Both the position numbers and the translations under genes were made by a program. This document shows positions 14,621 to 24,812 of a stretch of DNA of 35,785 nt, in pieces; within the stretch, counting starts at the first letter, position 1, and every line of letters starts with the position of its first letter. The notes beneath the pieces are model-generated. The model saw only the letters and a list, made by a program, of their open reading frames with translations. It was not told where the DNA came from and ran no database searches. Source of the DNA: a virus; IMG/VR virus record IMGVR_UViG_3300021964_000219, positions 1 through 35,785 of that record, one strand, 5' to 3'.

Positions 14621-17476
14621 TTAAGTTGAATATACAGTTGTTTCAAGTATAGCTGAGGCATCTTCAAACTCAACATCATAAGCACTGGTACGAGCCAAAA
14701 CTGTGATTCTATCTAAACCTGAAAAATAAACTGGAGTGCCCAAATTTACTTTTGATCCAGTATTACCTATATGAGATAAATTGTGAACATTAACTTGCCT
14801 TTGAGAAACATCATTGACATAGATTCTAAGCCATAAATTAGCAGAATGAAGGCTGCTATTTCCTGTGGCTGAAATTCTACCTTGGTGAGTAAAACTGTTA
14901 ATTTTGCCACTAAAAGGCATTAACCAGCCACCTCCTTGAGAGCCGTTAACAGTTGTATAAGTAGTAAAATTGTTTGTAAAAATCGCATTATGACCAAAAA
15001 ATAAAAATTGAGTACTGCCTTCTCCACCTCCGCAGCCATTACAGTCACCTAAAACATTTAAGTCTCCGCTAACAATCAAATTTTCTTTGAAATAACCAGT
15101 TTTGTTAACAAGAACTGCATCTTCTTTGATTTCAAATATGCTAGAACCTGTTCCAACAGTTAAATCTCCAGTTACATTTAAATCTTTTTCAAAATAACCT
15201 GTATTATAACCATATATACCTTGATTATTTATTTCAAATAAAGTTTCTCCCGTTCCTATTGTGGCACTCCCAGTAACTTCAATGTCTTTTTCGAAATATC
15301 CAGTATGGTAACTATATATCCCTTGGTTGTTGACTTCAAATAAAGTTTGTCCAGTTCCAATTGTAGCATCTCCAGTAACTTCCAAGTCTTCACCAATATA
15401 ACCTGTATGATTAATATGAAAATTGTTATCAATGTGTTTTAATCCTACAATAGTTTGATCTCCAGTAATAAAGACAACTCCCGTTTGTGGATCAAAAAAA
15501 CTAGTAATTGTATTTGTATTCTCGTTGGTGTCTGCAAGATTATTAGAAAACGAAGTAGTTAATGGAAAATTAGAATAAGAGACGGCACTAACTTTGTTAG
15601 ATTTCCCATATGCATTAGAGGGAAGGGCTCTATACATGAAGTATCTACCACTTTCATAAGCTCCAGAAAAACCAACTCCAGTAACTTCATATCTACTATT
15701 CGTTAAAGGTAGATCATCTGGCTCAGGATCAGCTTGAAAACCCAAAAAACCTGTAGATAAAACATAATTTTCATAATCTTCAAAATCAAGGATTCCAGAA
15801 AAACTACTAGGTAAACCTCCAGAACCAGGTTGGAGAGGATCGTAATCAACCTCAACATAAGAAGGTTTTCTGTAAATATCAACTGATTCAACTGGAACAT
15901 CTGATTTTAAAGATGTAATAATCAAACTTATATTTCCATCAGTCCTAGTATTATTTTCTGCAGAAATAGCAACTTCCGCTTGACTGCCGCTTTCCTGAAT
16001 GATAATTTCATCAAATAAAAAATTATCAGAAATTCTTTTTAATTTTAATCCTAATTTTACATCAATATCTCCAGAGGAATAAATGTTTCCAGAAAAATCT
16101 GAAAATCCAGTTGAACCCTCACCTGATATATCTATGTTAATTCCAGTATATGAAAAAGAAGGATTGGTGTTAAAAATTATATTTGTTGAACCATTTACAT
16201 AATCAAAGTTAACCCCAGAAGATATAAAGGAAGGTTTTGGTATTAATGTTTCTATTTGCTTACTATCTTCTAATATATTGGTTCCACTTTGTAAAAGATT
16301 TAAATTAATGTAAAAAGATTCATGAAGACCAGTTCTAGTTGAAAAATAATCAAAATGAATACCTGTACTTAAACTGCCCGTTGTACCTGTTAAATATGAA
16401 TTCGAATTAAATGAACTATCAGAATTAGAATCTATTGAAAAATTAAAGTAACTACCTGATGTTGTGTTTTCTGTATATTTTGCGAAAATAGATAAGTGCT
16501 GATCAAAAACAAGATCTATTTGATGATTAAAATTCTTAATTTTATTAAAATCAAGAAAATCTTTTGGGTCAAAAAATATTGGAGAAGGCGCATTATACTT
16601 ATGACCAGATCCAAAAAAATCATAAGGAATTAACTGAAGGAATCCAGTTGTAGATAAAGGAAAATCAAAAGATAAACTATCAGCGTTGGTGGAGCTGCCA
16701 CTTATATAATAATTAGTTCGATCTAAACCACTAAAAACTACATAGTCTAAACCAGTAGCTGAATCTGAATAATTAGGTAAAATACTAGTTCTAACTCCAG
16801 TCTTTAAGCTTGAAGATAAATTTGAAAAAGATTTAACAGAAATAGGTTCATTATTTAAATCTATATTTCCAGTAATACCTGAACCGTAAGCATCATTAGC
16901 TATAATTTGTAATCTTACATCTCTAGTTGGAGTATCATTATTAAATGTATAATTAAAAGAATTTAAATTTTCAGTAGAATATAATTGATTTCCGCTATAA
17001 ATTTTTTTAAATTGTATTGAACTTAAAAAAGGTTCAACTCCAAAACTATCAATTACTCCAGAATTCCTTGGGTTAATTAATGAAAAATCTATATTAGCTT
17101 TACCGTCTAAATAATTTCCTGTAAGATAATATCCACTTTGAGTTTTTGAAAAACTAGTGTTTTGATTATTAATTTTAATTTGATTGAATTCAAATAACAA
17201 TCCACTGTTATGAAAGTTTGTAATATCAATAGATTCATTAGGTATAGATATTCCAGTTTGATATATATTTTCTCCCGTAAATGGATAAGCTATACCCCCA
17301 ACAGAGTCTCCCTCAATAAATCCAGAAATTTGAAAACTTGTGTCACTTGGATATTGATTGACAACCGTATAGTTTTGAAAAAATAAATTATTTCTATTTA
17401 CCTTAAATTGATAACCTTCAACTCCAGAAACAGAGCTCCAGCTAAAATCAACAATACCTGTAGGTTTTAAAGACAT
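14621..17476 (-). CDS. Tail fibre / receptor-binding protein with FN3-like start and repeat shaft
   Basis: 951 aa, two bases after the J-like gene. Residues about 1-35 (F-S-W-S-S-V-S-G-V-E-G-Y-Q-F-K-V) look like a fibronectin-III strand pattern, and similar beta sandwiches with S-G and T-G turns seem to fill about 40-640. Residues about 690-812 hold three full 34-residue repeats plus a partial one (x-T-G-Y-F-E-K-D-L-x-V-T-G-D-x-T-I-G-T-G), a beta-helical shaft type. A C-N-G-C-G-G-G hinge follows, then a C-terminal head of about 130 residues (G-G-W-L-M-P-F-S-G-K-I-N-S-F), probably the receptor-binding tip. In lambda the equivalent FN3 and receptor-binding region is the C-terminal part of J; here it is a separate gene. 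Confidence 0.75.
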   Translation of the reverse strand: MSLKPTGIVDFSWSSVSGVEGYQFKVNRNNLFFQNYTVVNQYPSDTSFQISGFIEGDSVGGIAYPFTGENIYQTGISIPNESIDITNFHNSGLLFEFNQIKINNQNTSFSKTQSGYYLTGNYLDGKANIDFSLINPRNSGVIDSFGVEPFLSSIQFKKIYSGNQLYSTENLNSFNYTFNNDTPTRDVRLQIIANDAYGSGITGNIDLNNEPISVKSFSNLSSSLKTGVRTSILPNYSDSATGLDYVVFSGLDRTNYYISGSSTNADSLSFDFPLSTTGFLQLIPYDFFGSGHKYNAPSPIFFDPKDFLDFNKIKNFNHQIDLVFDQHLSIFAKYTENTTSGSYFNFSIDSNSDSSFNSNSYLTGTTGSLSTGIHFDYFSTRTGLHESFYINLNLLQSGTNILEDSKQIETLIPKPSFISSGVNFDYVNGSTNIIFNTNPSFSYTGINIDISGEGSTGFSDFSGNIYSSGDIDVKLGLKLKRISDNFLFDEIIIQESGSQAEVAISAENNTRTDGNISLIITSLKSDVPVESVDIYRKPSYVEVDYDPLQPGSGGLPSSFSGILDFEDYENYVLSTGFLGFQADPEPDDLPLTNSRYEVTGVGFSGAYESGRYFMYRALPSNAYGKSNKVSAVSYSNFPLTTSFSNNLADTNENTNTITSFFDPQTGVVFITGDQTIVGLKHIDNNFHINHTGYIGEDLEVTGDATIGTGQTLFEVNNQGIYSYHTGYFEKDIEVTGSATIGTGETLFEINNQGIYGYNTGYFEKDLNVTGDLTVGTGSSIFEIKEDAVLVNKTGYFKENLIVSGDLNVLGDCNGCGGGEGSTQFLFFGHNAIFTNNFTTYTTVNGSQGGGWLMPFSGKINSFTHQGRISATGNSSLHSANLWLRIYVNDVSQRQVNVHNLSHIGNTGSKVNLGTPVYFSGLDRITVLARTSAYDVEFEDASAILETTVYST
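15041..15409 (-). repeat. Fibre shaft repeats, 102-base period
   Basis: Units 15308-15409, 15206-15307 and 15104-15205 are each exactly 102 bases (34 codons), and a partial unit occupies 15041-15103. Units one and two are closest; both end F-E-[VI]-N-N-Q-G-I-Y-[SG]-Y. Exact phase suggests duplication of a structural turn. Confidence 0.85.
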
Positions 17477-17478
17477 AA

Positions 17479-20400
17479 TTAAACAGTAATATCGTGACCG
17501 TAGTACTCCCTTTCTTCTATATAAATACCATCTTTAGATGATGTGCTATTGTCAACTTGCTCATATTTATCTTCAATATATTGCTTTGCAATAATTTCAA
17601 ATTGCATCGGATTATTTTCTGATATTTTAACAATTTTATATGTTCTAGGTTTAATTTTATCAGTTGTATTATCGTCAGCTATCCAACTATAACCTTGTTT
17701 GATAGAAGCGTCCAGAGTAGAGTTGAGAGTAATTTCAAAACCATTTCTTGCCGTTATAGTATAGCTTTCAAATTGTTTATCTCTTTGAATTTCATCGCTA
17801 GACCATTTAGTGGAATCTTTTGATGGTGCTAGATTGGCAGCATTTGCTCCTACATTAGCTACAATTAAACGATAATACTTTCCGTCATTAACATCAAGAA
17901 CTATGTCTCCTAAAGTATAAGCCACATTAGCTCCGTCCCAATTATCGTGTTGTTGAACATTGGATTCAATAAGAATATCCGTAACATTACTTAATGCAGA
18001 TGCGGGAATATCAATTTCAACAGTGGTAGAGTTTATTACCCTAACTATTCTTCCTCCTGCATGTTTTGCAATTTTATTGTTATCCATGACTTCAATAACG
18101 TCTCCAATTCTTGCGTAAGATGCTATAAGTCCAGTTTTAAATTGAACAAGTTCTTTTTCTAATTGTTTAGTTAAAATTTTGTGCCATGCCAGCCTATGAG
18201 CTTCACCCCTTCTAGTAATACCTATACCTGCTATTTTTATGTGCTTATATCCATGCTCTTCAATACCTTCAGTATCTTCTACATATTCTGTTTTCTGTAA
18301 ATAATTATCTCGTTCATCTAAAAAGTCTACAGTAACAGCTGTAATTCTATCTGTTTCTGGGGTACTTGAATATGCAAATCCTTCTTCAGTTACATTTGCA
18401 TTATTAAATAGTAATGTTGATTGAATAGTCCCCCCTTCTTTCTTGGAGGAATCTACTTCTATATAAATTTTACCTCCCGTAAAGTTGATTGAAGAATTGT
18501 ATATATACATCAAATCTTTTATGTATTGATAAGCTTCAACTTCAGTATCTATATATAAGTTACACATATGACGCCTCTCGGTAGTTGCAGACCCCTCTAT
18601 TACAACATCAACTCTTTCATCACAGAATTGAGCAAATTCATAAAAAGACCATTTATCAATATTATCTTCATTAATATCATATTTACCTAACCCATATCTT
18701 CTATTAATTAATAAATCATATATAATCCATGCAGGATTACTTGTCCATTCTGAAGATGTAAACTGACCATTCCAAGTGCCAACATATGTTCCATTTTCAG
18801 CATTGTAATTACTTGGAATATCTAACAATCTTCCTTTCAGTAAATATTCTCTATTAGGTATATCAGCTTGATCTTTAGAATTTACTCTACATCCTATAAT
18901 TGCGGTATTGGGATAAGAAAAGAATCCTTCTACATATTCTGTAACGGCATGAACTGAGGCGTCTATCTTATACCTTGCTTCAGTAATGCCATTGACAACA
19001 GGATCCATCTCTCTGTTTAATCTATAAACCTTTACGATTCTGTTTTTATAATTATTATTAATAGATTTTGCTTTTGGTAAATTTTCAATTAATATATCTT
19101 TCACATATGGATTTGTAGCGCATCCATTAAATTCAATTACATCTTTTAATAAATCTTCGCCTTCTATCCCGTACTCTATCGCTAAAGATGTTTTGGCGGG
19201 CCAAATTTCTCCACTATTTTTTATAATTTCTCCAACCTTAAAACATAACCAAGGAACGTCGCTGCATTTTATTAAACTATTTGCAATTTCAGAAATTAAC
19301 CAACCTCCTACAGCTCCTATTAATGCTCCAAAAGCAGCTAAAATTGCTGCTTCTTTTGCAAGTTCTCCTGTCTTCATTGCAGTCCAACCTGTACCACCTA
19401 AATTATCAACTGTTGGAACCCCACCTGGTGCTCCACAGAAAGGAATAGGTAAAGTCATGCCATTTCCATAAGAACTCAAATATATTGGATCTGGTATAAG
19501 AGCCTTGGCAATTCCGTCGGCAATAAATTTACCCAACATTAGACCTAATACGGCTGCTAATAAAGGAATTAAATTTACATACAATGCACTTTCGTCGCCT
19601 TCATAAATATAATGTAATTCATTTAACCTAATAGATATTGAAATGTTGGATACATCAGGATTTTTAATTGTAAAAGAAAAATAGTAATCTTTTTCCCCAT
19701 CATTTCTTGGGCCAAAAAGAGGGTAATCAAAGGTGTGGGTGTATGATGGAATTTTAAATTCATCCGAAATAATTCTAGGTCTTGTTTCTGCAGTGAGTCT
19801 AGTGTTATCTAAAATATTGCTTTCCCCTATGCCATTTTTAGTGTGTCCAATACGCATGTCAAAATGGAACTTTGAAACATTAAATCTATCATCTCTATCA
19901 CGTATGGGAATATCATTTAAATAAATTGATCTGGCCCAAGCGTTAGGATCTAATGTAGGATCGTTTGTTCCTCGACCTGGCATTGCAGTTGGAAAACCTA
20001 CAGTTAATCCAATTCGATTATCTTTAGATGAATATCCCTTGGTAGTATGAGTTTGATTAATTGCAACTGATTGAAATGAACCGTTCGCTATTGTTACATC
20101 AAATGCTGGATATATAATTGAACTTGCTGCTAGTGGATCTAACATTAATTGATTCCAAACGAAACCTTTGCCAATTTGTTTAATATAAAATTTTAGAATT
20201 TTACCCTCGAATCCAGCTTGATTTAAATAATTGTCATCAACTTTTAAAATTAAATCTTGTTTTGGAAAATGTATATTTGGAAAAGTTTTATTTACATCGT
20301 TAATTGCCGTAATAATAGATTGATTTTGAGCTATAATATATATTATTTGATTAGCCCTAACATTAGGAGTTGAAGATCCAATATCACGCTCAGCTATAAC

Positions 20401-23400
20401 TAAATCATCTTTATCTAGTAAATTATCAAAACCTATACCCCCATCAATAATTGATACTTTTGAAATTGCTCCAAGATTATTAGTGGTAACCCTTGCCTTA
20501 AATTGATAATAAGCTTGATTAGCGCTAGAAACTACATTTTGTTTCGTGCTACTTATTCCGTGAATATAAAAAACATCATCAGGCTTGTAACCTCTGTTAT
20601 TAGTTTGAGTATCGATTAAATTAAGAGCTGTTACAGTAAAAGTGTCCTGATAAATATCTTTTGACAAAGTCGTTCCGTTTACATCAGAATCCTTACCAGT
20701 ATAACCATTTCCATTATTAAACATAGCTATACCTATAGGTCTGCCTGTATGTAAAAATGAATGAGAAACATTAGAGGTTAGATTTGTTAATGCTCCTATT
20801 TTAAAGTTGCCATTAGATAAAGGTATAAATTCGGAAGAAGTTATAACTTGAGCTTCAGTTGTGGGAGTGTTAATATGATCGGGTACTTCGCTAACGCTTG
20901 TTATTCTAGTTTGTGGAGAAGCTTGATTAAAAGTTCCTATATTTATGCTTTCTTGAAATACTCCAGCTCCACGTGTATAATTCACAAGAGATATTTCGTT
21001 TAGTCTGATATGATCTTCCCAACTAGGCTCACCTTTGAAACTTTTTCGTCTTGTTGCATTTGTAAAAAGCCTGCCATTAACAATGTCTAGACTTGCAGTT
21101 TCGTAATCATTACTTGGATCAATTTTACAAGCTATAGCTAAATCTGTGTAAGATGTAGATGGACTTCCGTTATTTATAATAAAGGGAATTCTTCTACCGT
21201 TAGCATCGCTTGGAGTAGGCATAATAGGAGTGTAGGAATTAGATAATCTATCGTAAACTGGATTATCAGGAACTCTCAATAATACTATATCTGCTATAGT
21301 CCCTTGCGGGCTAACTCTAGCTACCGCATCTATTTTCGTGGGAGCCCATTCATATCTATCAAATATTTGAGTATTTGCAATTGTATATAACCTTCGTAAT
21401 ACAAAGACAGTTACTCTTGGATAAATATATGGAAAATAATAACCCTTAGGAACACTAGAATCATCGATGTCAATACTACCATTGTCTTGAATATTAACAC
21501 TGGTAAAATTATCATTATTTCCCAAAGTTACATAGGAAGGTAAATTATTTGAACCATTTCCTCCTTGCACTTTAACACCTGGAGCTGTTGCCCCACCAGA
21601 CCCAACTCCATACTTTATGTACAAGCCTCCCCCGTGTAATACTTCACCTCCTTGTGGGCCAAACATAGCTGATGGAGTTGTAAAAGTGTTGAAGTCTACT
21701 CCAGCATTCCTAAAAGCAGTTACAACTTCATTTGCAAAAGTTCTATTTAATAATAAATTAGAAAGAGGCATTCCATTAGTCCATGCACCATTTGTTCTAC
21801 TGGTAGGATTAAAAATATCTATTGGATTAGATGTATTGGCTGGGCTCGTTGGTTGAATATAGTATGTCGTACCAAAAATACGAGCTTGGCTTCGCACTCC
21901 ACAATTACCACAAACTCTAGGATTTAAAAAAACTCTATTTAAATTTAAATAATCACGCAAAGTAAAGCTGACTGTTTCATTTCGAGTGCCCCCAGTACCA
22001 TTACAAAAAGGTGGATTTGTTCTACATCGATATGTAAATACTCTAACAGTTATAGTTGTATTTAGATTGTTTTGAACTTCAGTACCACCGTCATAATAAA
22101 TTCTAGCCGACTCATCCCATGTTTTATTTGTACCAAAAATAGTGCTGTCTGTTCTGTTTACATATTCTCTGTAAAAAACTTCCGTAAAAGTCGGATCATT
22201 TGGAGATGAATATCTAAGTGATCCATCTAATGCTATTGCTTGAGAAATTCTGTCATTAAAACTTGCTTTTTGAATATCAACATAATATTCAAATTTATCA
22301 TTATCTGGGGACACAGTGAGTTCTATTGGTTCGGAGCCATAACTTGAACCAATAGAAAACACATTACGCTGAAAAGTATTTTGATCTAAAATATCCCTAT
22401 CTGCCTCCAAGGTAGATAACTGATATACTCCAGTCGTACCAGCATCATCTGTAACTTCTGAAGTTAAATATTTTGAGTCTATAAAATTTGGAATAGTATT
22501 ATCTGAATTTGTGTTCGGATGTATGGCTCCATCTCCAGAGTTTAAAAGAAACAACCCATTTAATGACACAAATTTAGGTTCAGTTGGGGTAGGTTGATTA
22601 TGAATATGGTAAACAGTTCTTGGGTTATTAAATGAAGGATTTTGAAAGTCAATGGATGCAATTCTTGCACTATTAGTTTCTATTGGATCATCAGCCTTAA
22701 TAGAAATTCCGTTATTTACCGTTCCGTCTCCACTAATTAAATAAGTACCATCTCTATAAAAACTACCCCCCCGAACAATGCCCACACTATTGTCATTGTC
22801 TAAAGAAATTATCCTATTATTTGTGAAGTCATATTTAACATCTTCAAGAGTAGCTAAAGACTCTGGAGGGGCAACACTTTGAGCGTCATACGGATAATTT
22901 ATAAATCCATTATCTCTTGCTGTTCCAGTAATTGGATTCGCTAAACCTGCAATAGGGCCTTCAGATAAAACTTCTAAACTTTTATAAACTCCTATAGATT
23001 CTAATTTTTGATAACTCCCTCTCGCTCCAACTAACAAAGGTTTATTTGAATCTCTCCAACCTAGAACCGCATCTTGAATTTTTGTAGGGGGAGAATTACT
23101 CTGAATTATTCTTTTGATGCAAAATTCTTCTGCAGATTTAGGCCTCATATTGTAGTCAATATGACCTTCTTTAGGAAAAATGAAAGGTCTAGCCTGTTTA
23201 TTATATCGAGCAAAATCCCACCATCCAGCATTAGCTCGAACATATTTAGGGGAACCCTCTGACGGGCCAAATTCTTTTAATTCATTAGAGCCTTTATCAT
23301 TATTTACAAAACTACTATTAAATGCCTCATTTTCATGTGATGCATCATATTTTTTTTCTATCTCACCCTGTCTATTGATGATTGCTTTTAATGAAAGCCT

Positions 23401-24066
23401 TTTAGTTGGGTCTGATTCATTATATCCAGAAAATTGATCTGAGGTTCCATCGCGCCAATCAGTAATGTCAGAAGGATCAATAAAAGAATAGTCTCCACCA
23501 TTTGCTATTTTAGACAGTCTTGTTCTTCGGGGAAAACCTTCATAGATTCTAGCATTATCGTAATCATAATCGTAATTTTGAATACTTGAATGTATTAATT
23601 TAGATCCTACTCTAAGTTGGCCATAAACAACTGGGATCGGCGTCCCTTGCTCAGCTCGATTTTCATTATCGGAATATATAAAAGAATTGGTTGTAATAAT
23701 TTCATATTCTGGAGTGCCATCATCTTGCACTTCTGTAGCATTTGAAAGTTTTTGCATTAAGTAACCCAATCCAAGATTTAAGCCAAAAGTCATTAAGTTT
23801 CCACCTAAAGAACCTTCCACAGAAGGCATTATGTGGTATGTTGACTCCCTAAGTGGCAGGTGGTAGCAATATTGTTCATATTTTAAATTAAAATTATCAA
23901 CAAAAATAAATTGAACACCACTCAGTAGTTTATTTAAATAATATTTTCTAAAACCAGAAAATTGAGAAGATAATGCATTAATAGTTTCCTGCATAGTTTT
24001 AGTGTCAAGTTTAACTTCTTTGCAAAACTTGTCAGCCATATCTCCATGTAAAATGAAAGTCTTCAT
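17479..24066 (-). CDS. J: gpI-gpJ fusion: tail tip (host specificity) protein with large insert
   Basis: 2195 aa, about twice lambda J. Residues 1-115 match the gpI assembly-protein pattern (M-K-T-F-I-L-H-G-D-M-A-D-K-F ... Y-H-I-M-P-S-V-E-G, then a Gly-rich hydrophobic stretch). Residues 138-149 read A-E-Q-G-T-P-I-P-V-V-Y-G, usual in this family. L-S-E-G-P-I-A-G-L near 365 matches the start of lambda J. About 400-1490 have no recognised domain. Hydrophobic segments lie near 1495-1515 and 1570-1590. About 1620-2195 is the J core: Y-P-N-T-A-I-I-G, L-K-G-R-L-L-D-I-P-S-N-Y-N, N-P-A-W-I-I-Y-D-L-L-I-N-R-R-Y-G-L-G, R-R-G-E-A-H-R. A chitin-binding-like module sits near 2040-2090. J forms the tail tip and contacts the host. 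It overlaps K by ATGA. Confidence 0.87.
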   Translation of the reverse strand: MKTFILHGDMADKFCKEVKLDTKTMQETINALSSQFSGFRKYYLNKLLSGVQFIFVDNFNLKYEQYCYHLPLRESTYHIMPSVEGSLGGNLMTFGLNLGLGYLMQKLSNATEVQDDGTPEYEIITTNSFIYSDNENRAEQGTPIPVVYGQLRVGSKLIHSSIQNYDYDYDNARIYEGFPRRTRLSKIANGGDYSFIDPSDITDWRDGTSDQFSGYNESDPTKRLSLKAIINRQGEIEKKYDASHENEAFNSSFVNNDKGSNELKEFGPSEGSPKYVRANAGWWDFARYNKQARPFIFPKEGHIDYNMRPKSAEEFCIKRIIQSNSPPTKIQDAVLGWRDSNKPLLVGARGSYQKLESIGVYKSLEVLSEGPIAGLANPITGTARDNGFINYPYDAQSVAPPESLATLEDVKYDFTNNRIISLDNDNSVGIVRGGSFYRDGTYLISGDGTVNNGISIKADDPIETNSARIASIDFQNPSFNNPRTVYHIHNQPTPTEPKFVSLNGLFLLNSGDGAIHPNTNSDNTIPNFIDSKYLTSEVTDDAGTTGVYQLSTLEADRDILDQNTFQRNVFSIGSSYGSEPIELTVSPDNDKFEYYVDIQKASFNDRISQAIALDGSLRYSSPNDPTFTEVFYREYVNRTDSTIFGTNKTWDESARIYYDGGTEVQNNLNTTITVRVFTYRCRTNPPFCNGTGGTRNETVSFTLRDYLNLNRVFLNPRVCGNCGVRSQARIFGTTYYIQPTSPANTSNPIDIFNPTSRTNGAWTNGMPLSNLLLNRTFANEVVTAFRNAGVDFNTFTTPSAMFGPQGGEVLHGGGLYIKYGVGSGGATAPGVKVQGGNGSNNLPSYVTLGNNDNFTSVNIQDNGSIDIDDSSVPKGYYFPYIYPRVTVFVLRRLYTIANTQIFDRYEWAPTKIDAVARVSPQGTIADIVLLRVPDNPVYDRLSNSYTPIMPTPSDANGRRIPFIINNGSPSTSYTDLAIACKIDPSNDYETASLDIVNGRLFTNATRRKSFKGEPSWEDHIRLNEISLVNYTRGAGVFQESINIGTFNQASPQTRITSVSEVPDHINTPTTEAQVITSSEFIPLSNGNFKIGALTNLTSNVSHSFLHTGRPIGIAMFNNGNGYTGKDSDVNGTTLSKDIYQDTFTVTALNLIDTQTNNRGYKPDDVFYIHGISSTKQNVVSSANQAYYQFKARVTTNNLGAISKVSIIDGGIGFDNLLDKDDLVIAERDIGSSTPNVRANQIIYIIAQNQSIITAINDVNKTFPNIHFPKQDLILKVDDNYLNQAGFEGKILKFYIKQIGKGFVWNQLMLDPLAASSIIYPAFDVTIANGSFQSVAINQTHTTKGYSSKDNRIGLTVGFPTAMPGRGTNDPTLDPNAWARSIYLNDIPIRDRDDRFNVSKFHFDMRIGHTKNGIGESNILDNTRLTAETRPRIISDEFKIPSYTHTFDYPLFGPRNDGEKDYYFSFTIKNPDVSNISISIRLNELHYIYEGDESALYVNLIPLLAAVLGLMLGKFIADGIAKALIPDPIYLSSYGNGMTLPIPFCGAPGGVPTVDNLGGTGWTAMKTGELAKEAAILAAFGALIGAVGGWLISEIANSLIKCSDVPWLCFKVGEIIKNSGEIWPAKTSLAIEYGIEGEDLLKDVIEFNGCATNPYVKDILIENLPKAKSINNNYKNRIVKVYRLNREMDPVVNGITEARYKIDASVHAVTEYVEGFFSYPNTAIIGCRVNSKDQADIPNREYLLKGRLLDIPSNYNAENGTYVGTWNGQFTSSEWTSNPAWIIYDLLINRRYGLGKYDINEDNIDKWSFYEFAQFCDERVDVVIEGSATTERRHMCNLYIDTEVEAYQYIKDLMYIYNSSINFTGGKIYIEVDSSKKEGGTIQSTLLFNNANVTEEGFAYSSTPETDRITAVTVDFLDERDNYLQKTEYVEDTEGIEEHGYKHIKIAGIGITRRGEAHRLAWHKILTKQLEKELVQFKTGLIASYARIGDVIEVMDNNKIAKHAGGRIVRVINSTTVEIDIPASALSNVTDILIESNVQQHDNWDGANVAYTLGDIVLDVNDGKYYRLIVANVGANAANLAPSKDSTKWSSDEIQRDKQFESYTITARNGFEITLNSTLDASIKQGYSWIADDNTTDKIKPRTYKIVKISENNPMQFEIIAKQYIEDKYEQVDNSTSSKDGIYIEEREYYGHDITV
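17795..17950 (-). other. CBM5/12-like module near the C-terminus of the I-J fusion
   Basis: N-W-D-G-A-N-V-A-Y-T-L-G-D-I-V ... K-Y-Y-R-L ... P-S-K-D-S-T-K-W resembles the chitin-binding module in gpL in order and spacing of Trp, Gly-Asp, Tyr and the final Trp. It lies after the gpJ core. Confidence 0.5.
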
Positions 24067-24812
24067 AAATCCTTATACCTATAACATTTATACACTTTAT
24101 TCGACATCTTGTCGTTAAATAAATTCTTTGTAGGCTTTGATCCTATTGGATGGTGTGATAGTAGATTATCTTGATCAATTACCCCAAGATGATATAAGTT
24201 TGATATTTCGGGTTTAAATAAAATTAAATCTCCATATTTCAAGTAATTTTTATCTACTTCATTAAAGTGATTAATTATGGAATTAATTAATTTATCATTG
24301 GAATTAATCCTACTTCTACTCCAATCTTTCACTAAAGTATTAAAATTTAATTTAAAATTTAAAAAGTAAAAATCTTTAACAAAAGAAACACAGTCTTGAA
24401 AAAATGGTATAAATATGCGATCATATAAATCAACAGGTTTGTAATTTTCGGGATAGTATAAAAAACTTTCTTTATTTTTAGTAGAAAATATGTAGGAAGG
24501 TAAACCTAAAGATTCAGCAATAGCTATGTCTTGTTTGCTTGGATTAACATCAGTTTCTATATGTGTATGAAATAGAGATATAATTTTTTTATTTAAATAG
24601 AATTTTAAAAATTTAGAATTATCAACGGTAAAGTGATTTGGGTTTTTTTTATCTAAATTGTCAAAAGGAATAAAATCATAATCGTAATTATTATCACTAA
24701 AAACAAAAATTCCAAACCTTTCTCTAGTTACATCAGTTAATGCATGCTTGAAAGATTTTTTTACAGGTTTAGTAATTCCAAGATCCAGGAAATCCTCCAA
24801 AAGGTAATCCAT
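24063..24812 (-). CDS. K: gpK-like tail protein with JAMM and NlpC/P60 domains
   Basis: 249 aa. Residues about 30-115 form a JAB/MPN domain: L-F-H82-T-H84 followed by S92 and D95 in N-P-S-K-Q-D, the zinc-peptidase signature. Residues about 135-230 are NlpC/P60-like, with catalytic Cys141 in Q-D-C-V-S-F-V, His208 in Y-H-L-G-V-I and a second His at 220. Lambda gpK has the same pair. It is thought to act at the tail tip, with the papain-like half able to cut peptidoglycan cross-peptides during entry. It lies between L and I-J as in lambda. The ATG gives a 44-base overlap with L; there is no other Met nearby, so I keep it. Confidence 0.85.
   Translation of the reverse strand: MDYLLEDFLDLGITKPVKKSFKHALTDVTRERFGIFVFSDNNYDYDFIPFDNLDKKNPNHFTVDNSKFLKFYLNKKIISLFHTHIETDVNPSKQDIAIAESLGLPSYIFSTKNKESFLYYPENYKPVDLYDRIFIPFFQDCVSFVKDFYFLNFKLNFNTLVKDWSRSRINSNDKLINSIINHFNEVDKNYLKYGDLILFKPEISNLYHLGVIDQDNLLSHHPIGSKPTKNLFNDKMSNKVYKCYRYKDL

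Noticed and set aside
15041-15409. CRISPR or other non-coding array suggested by the 102-base repeats
   Set aside because: The repeats stay in frame and encode 34-residue fibre shaft units; there are no short identical repeats with unique spacers.
19193-19471. Plus-strand frame opposite the I-J gene
   Set aside because: It is antisense to the hydrophobic and Gly/Pro-rich part of the J-like protein; no ribosome site or family match.
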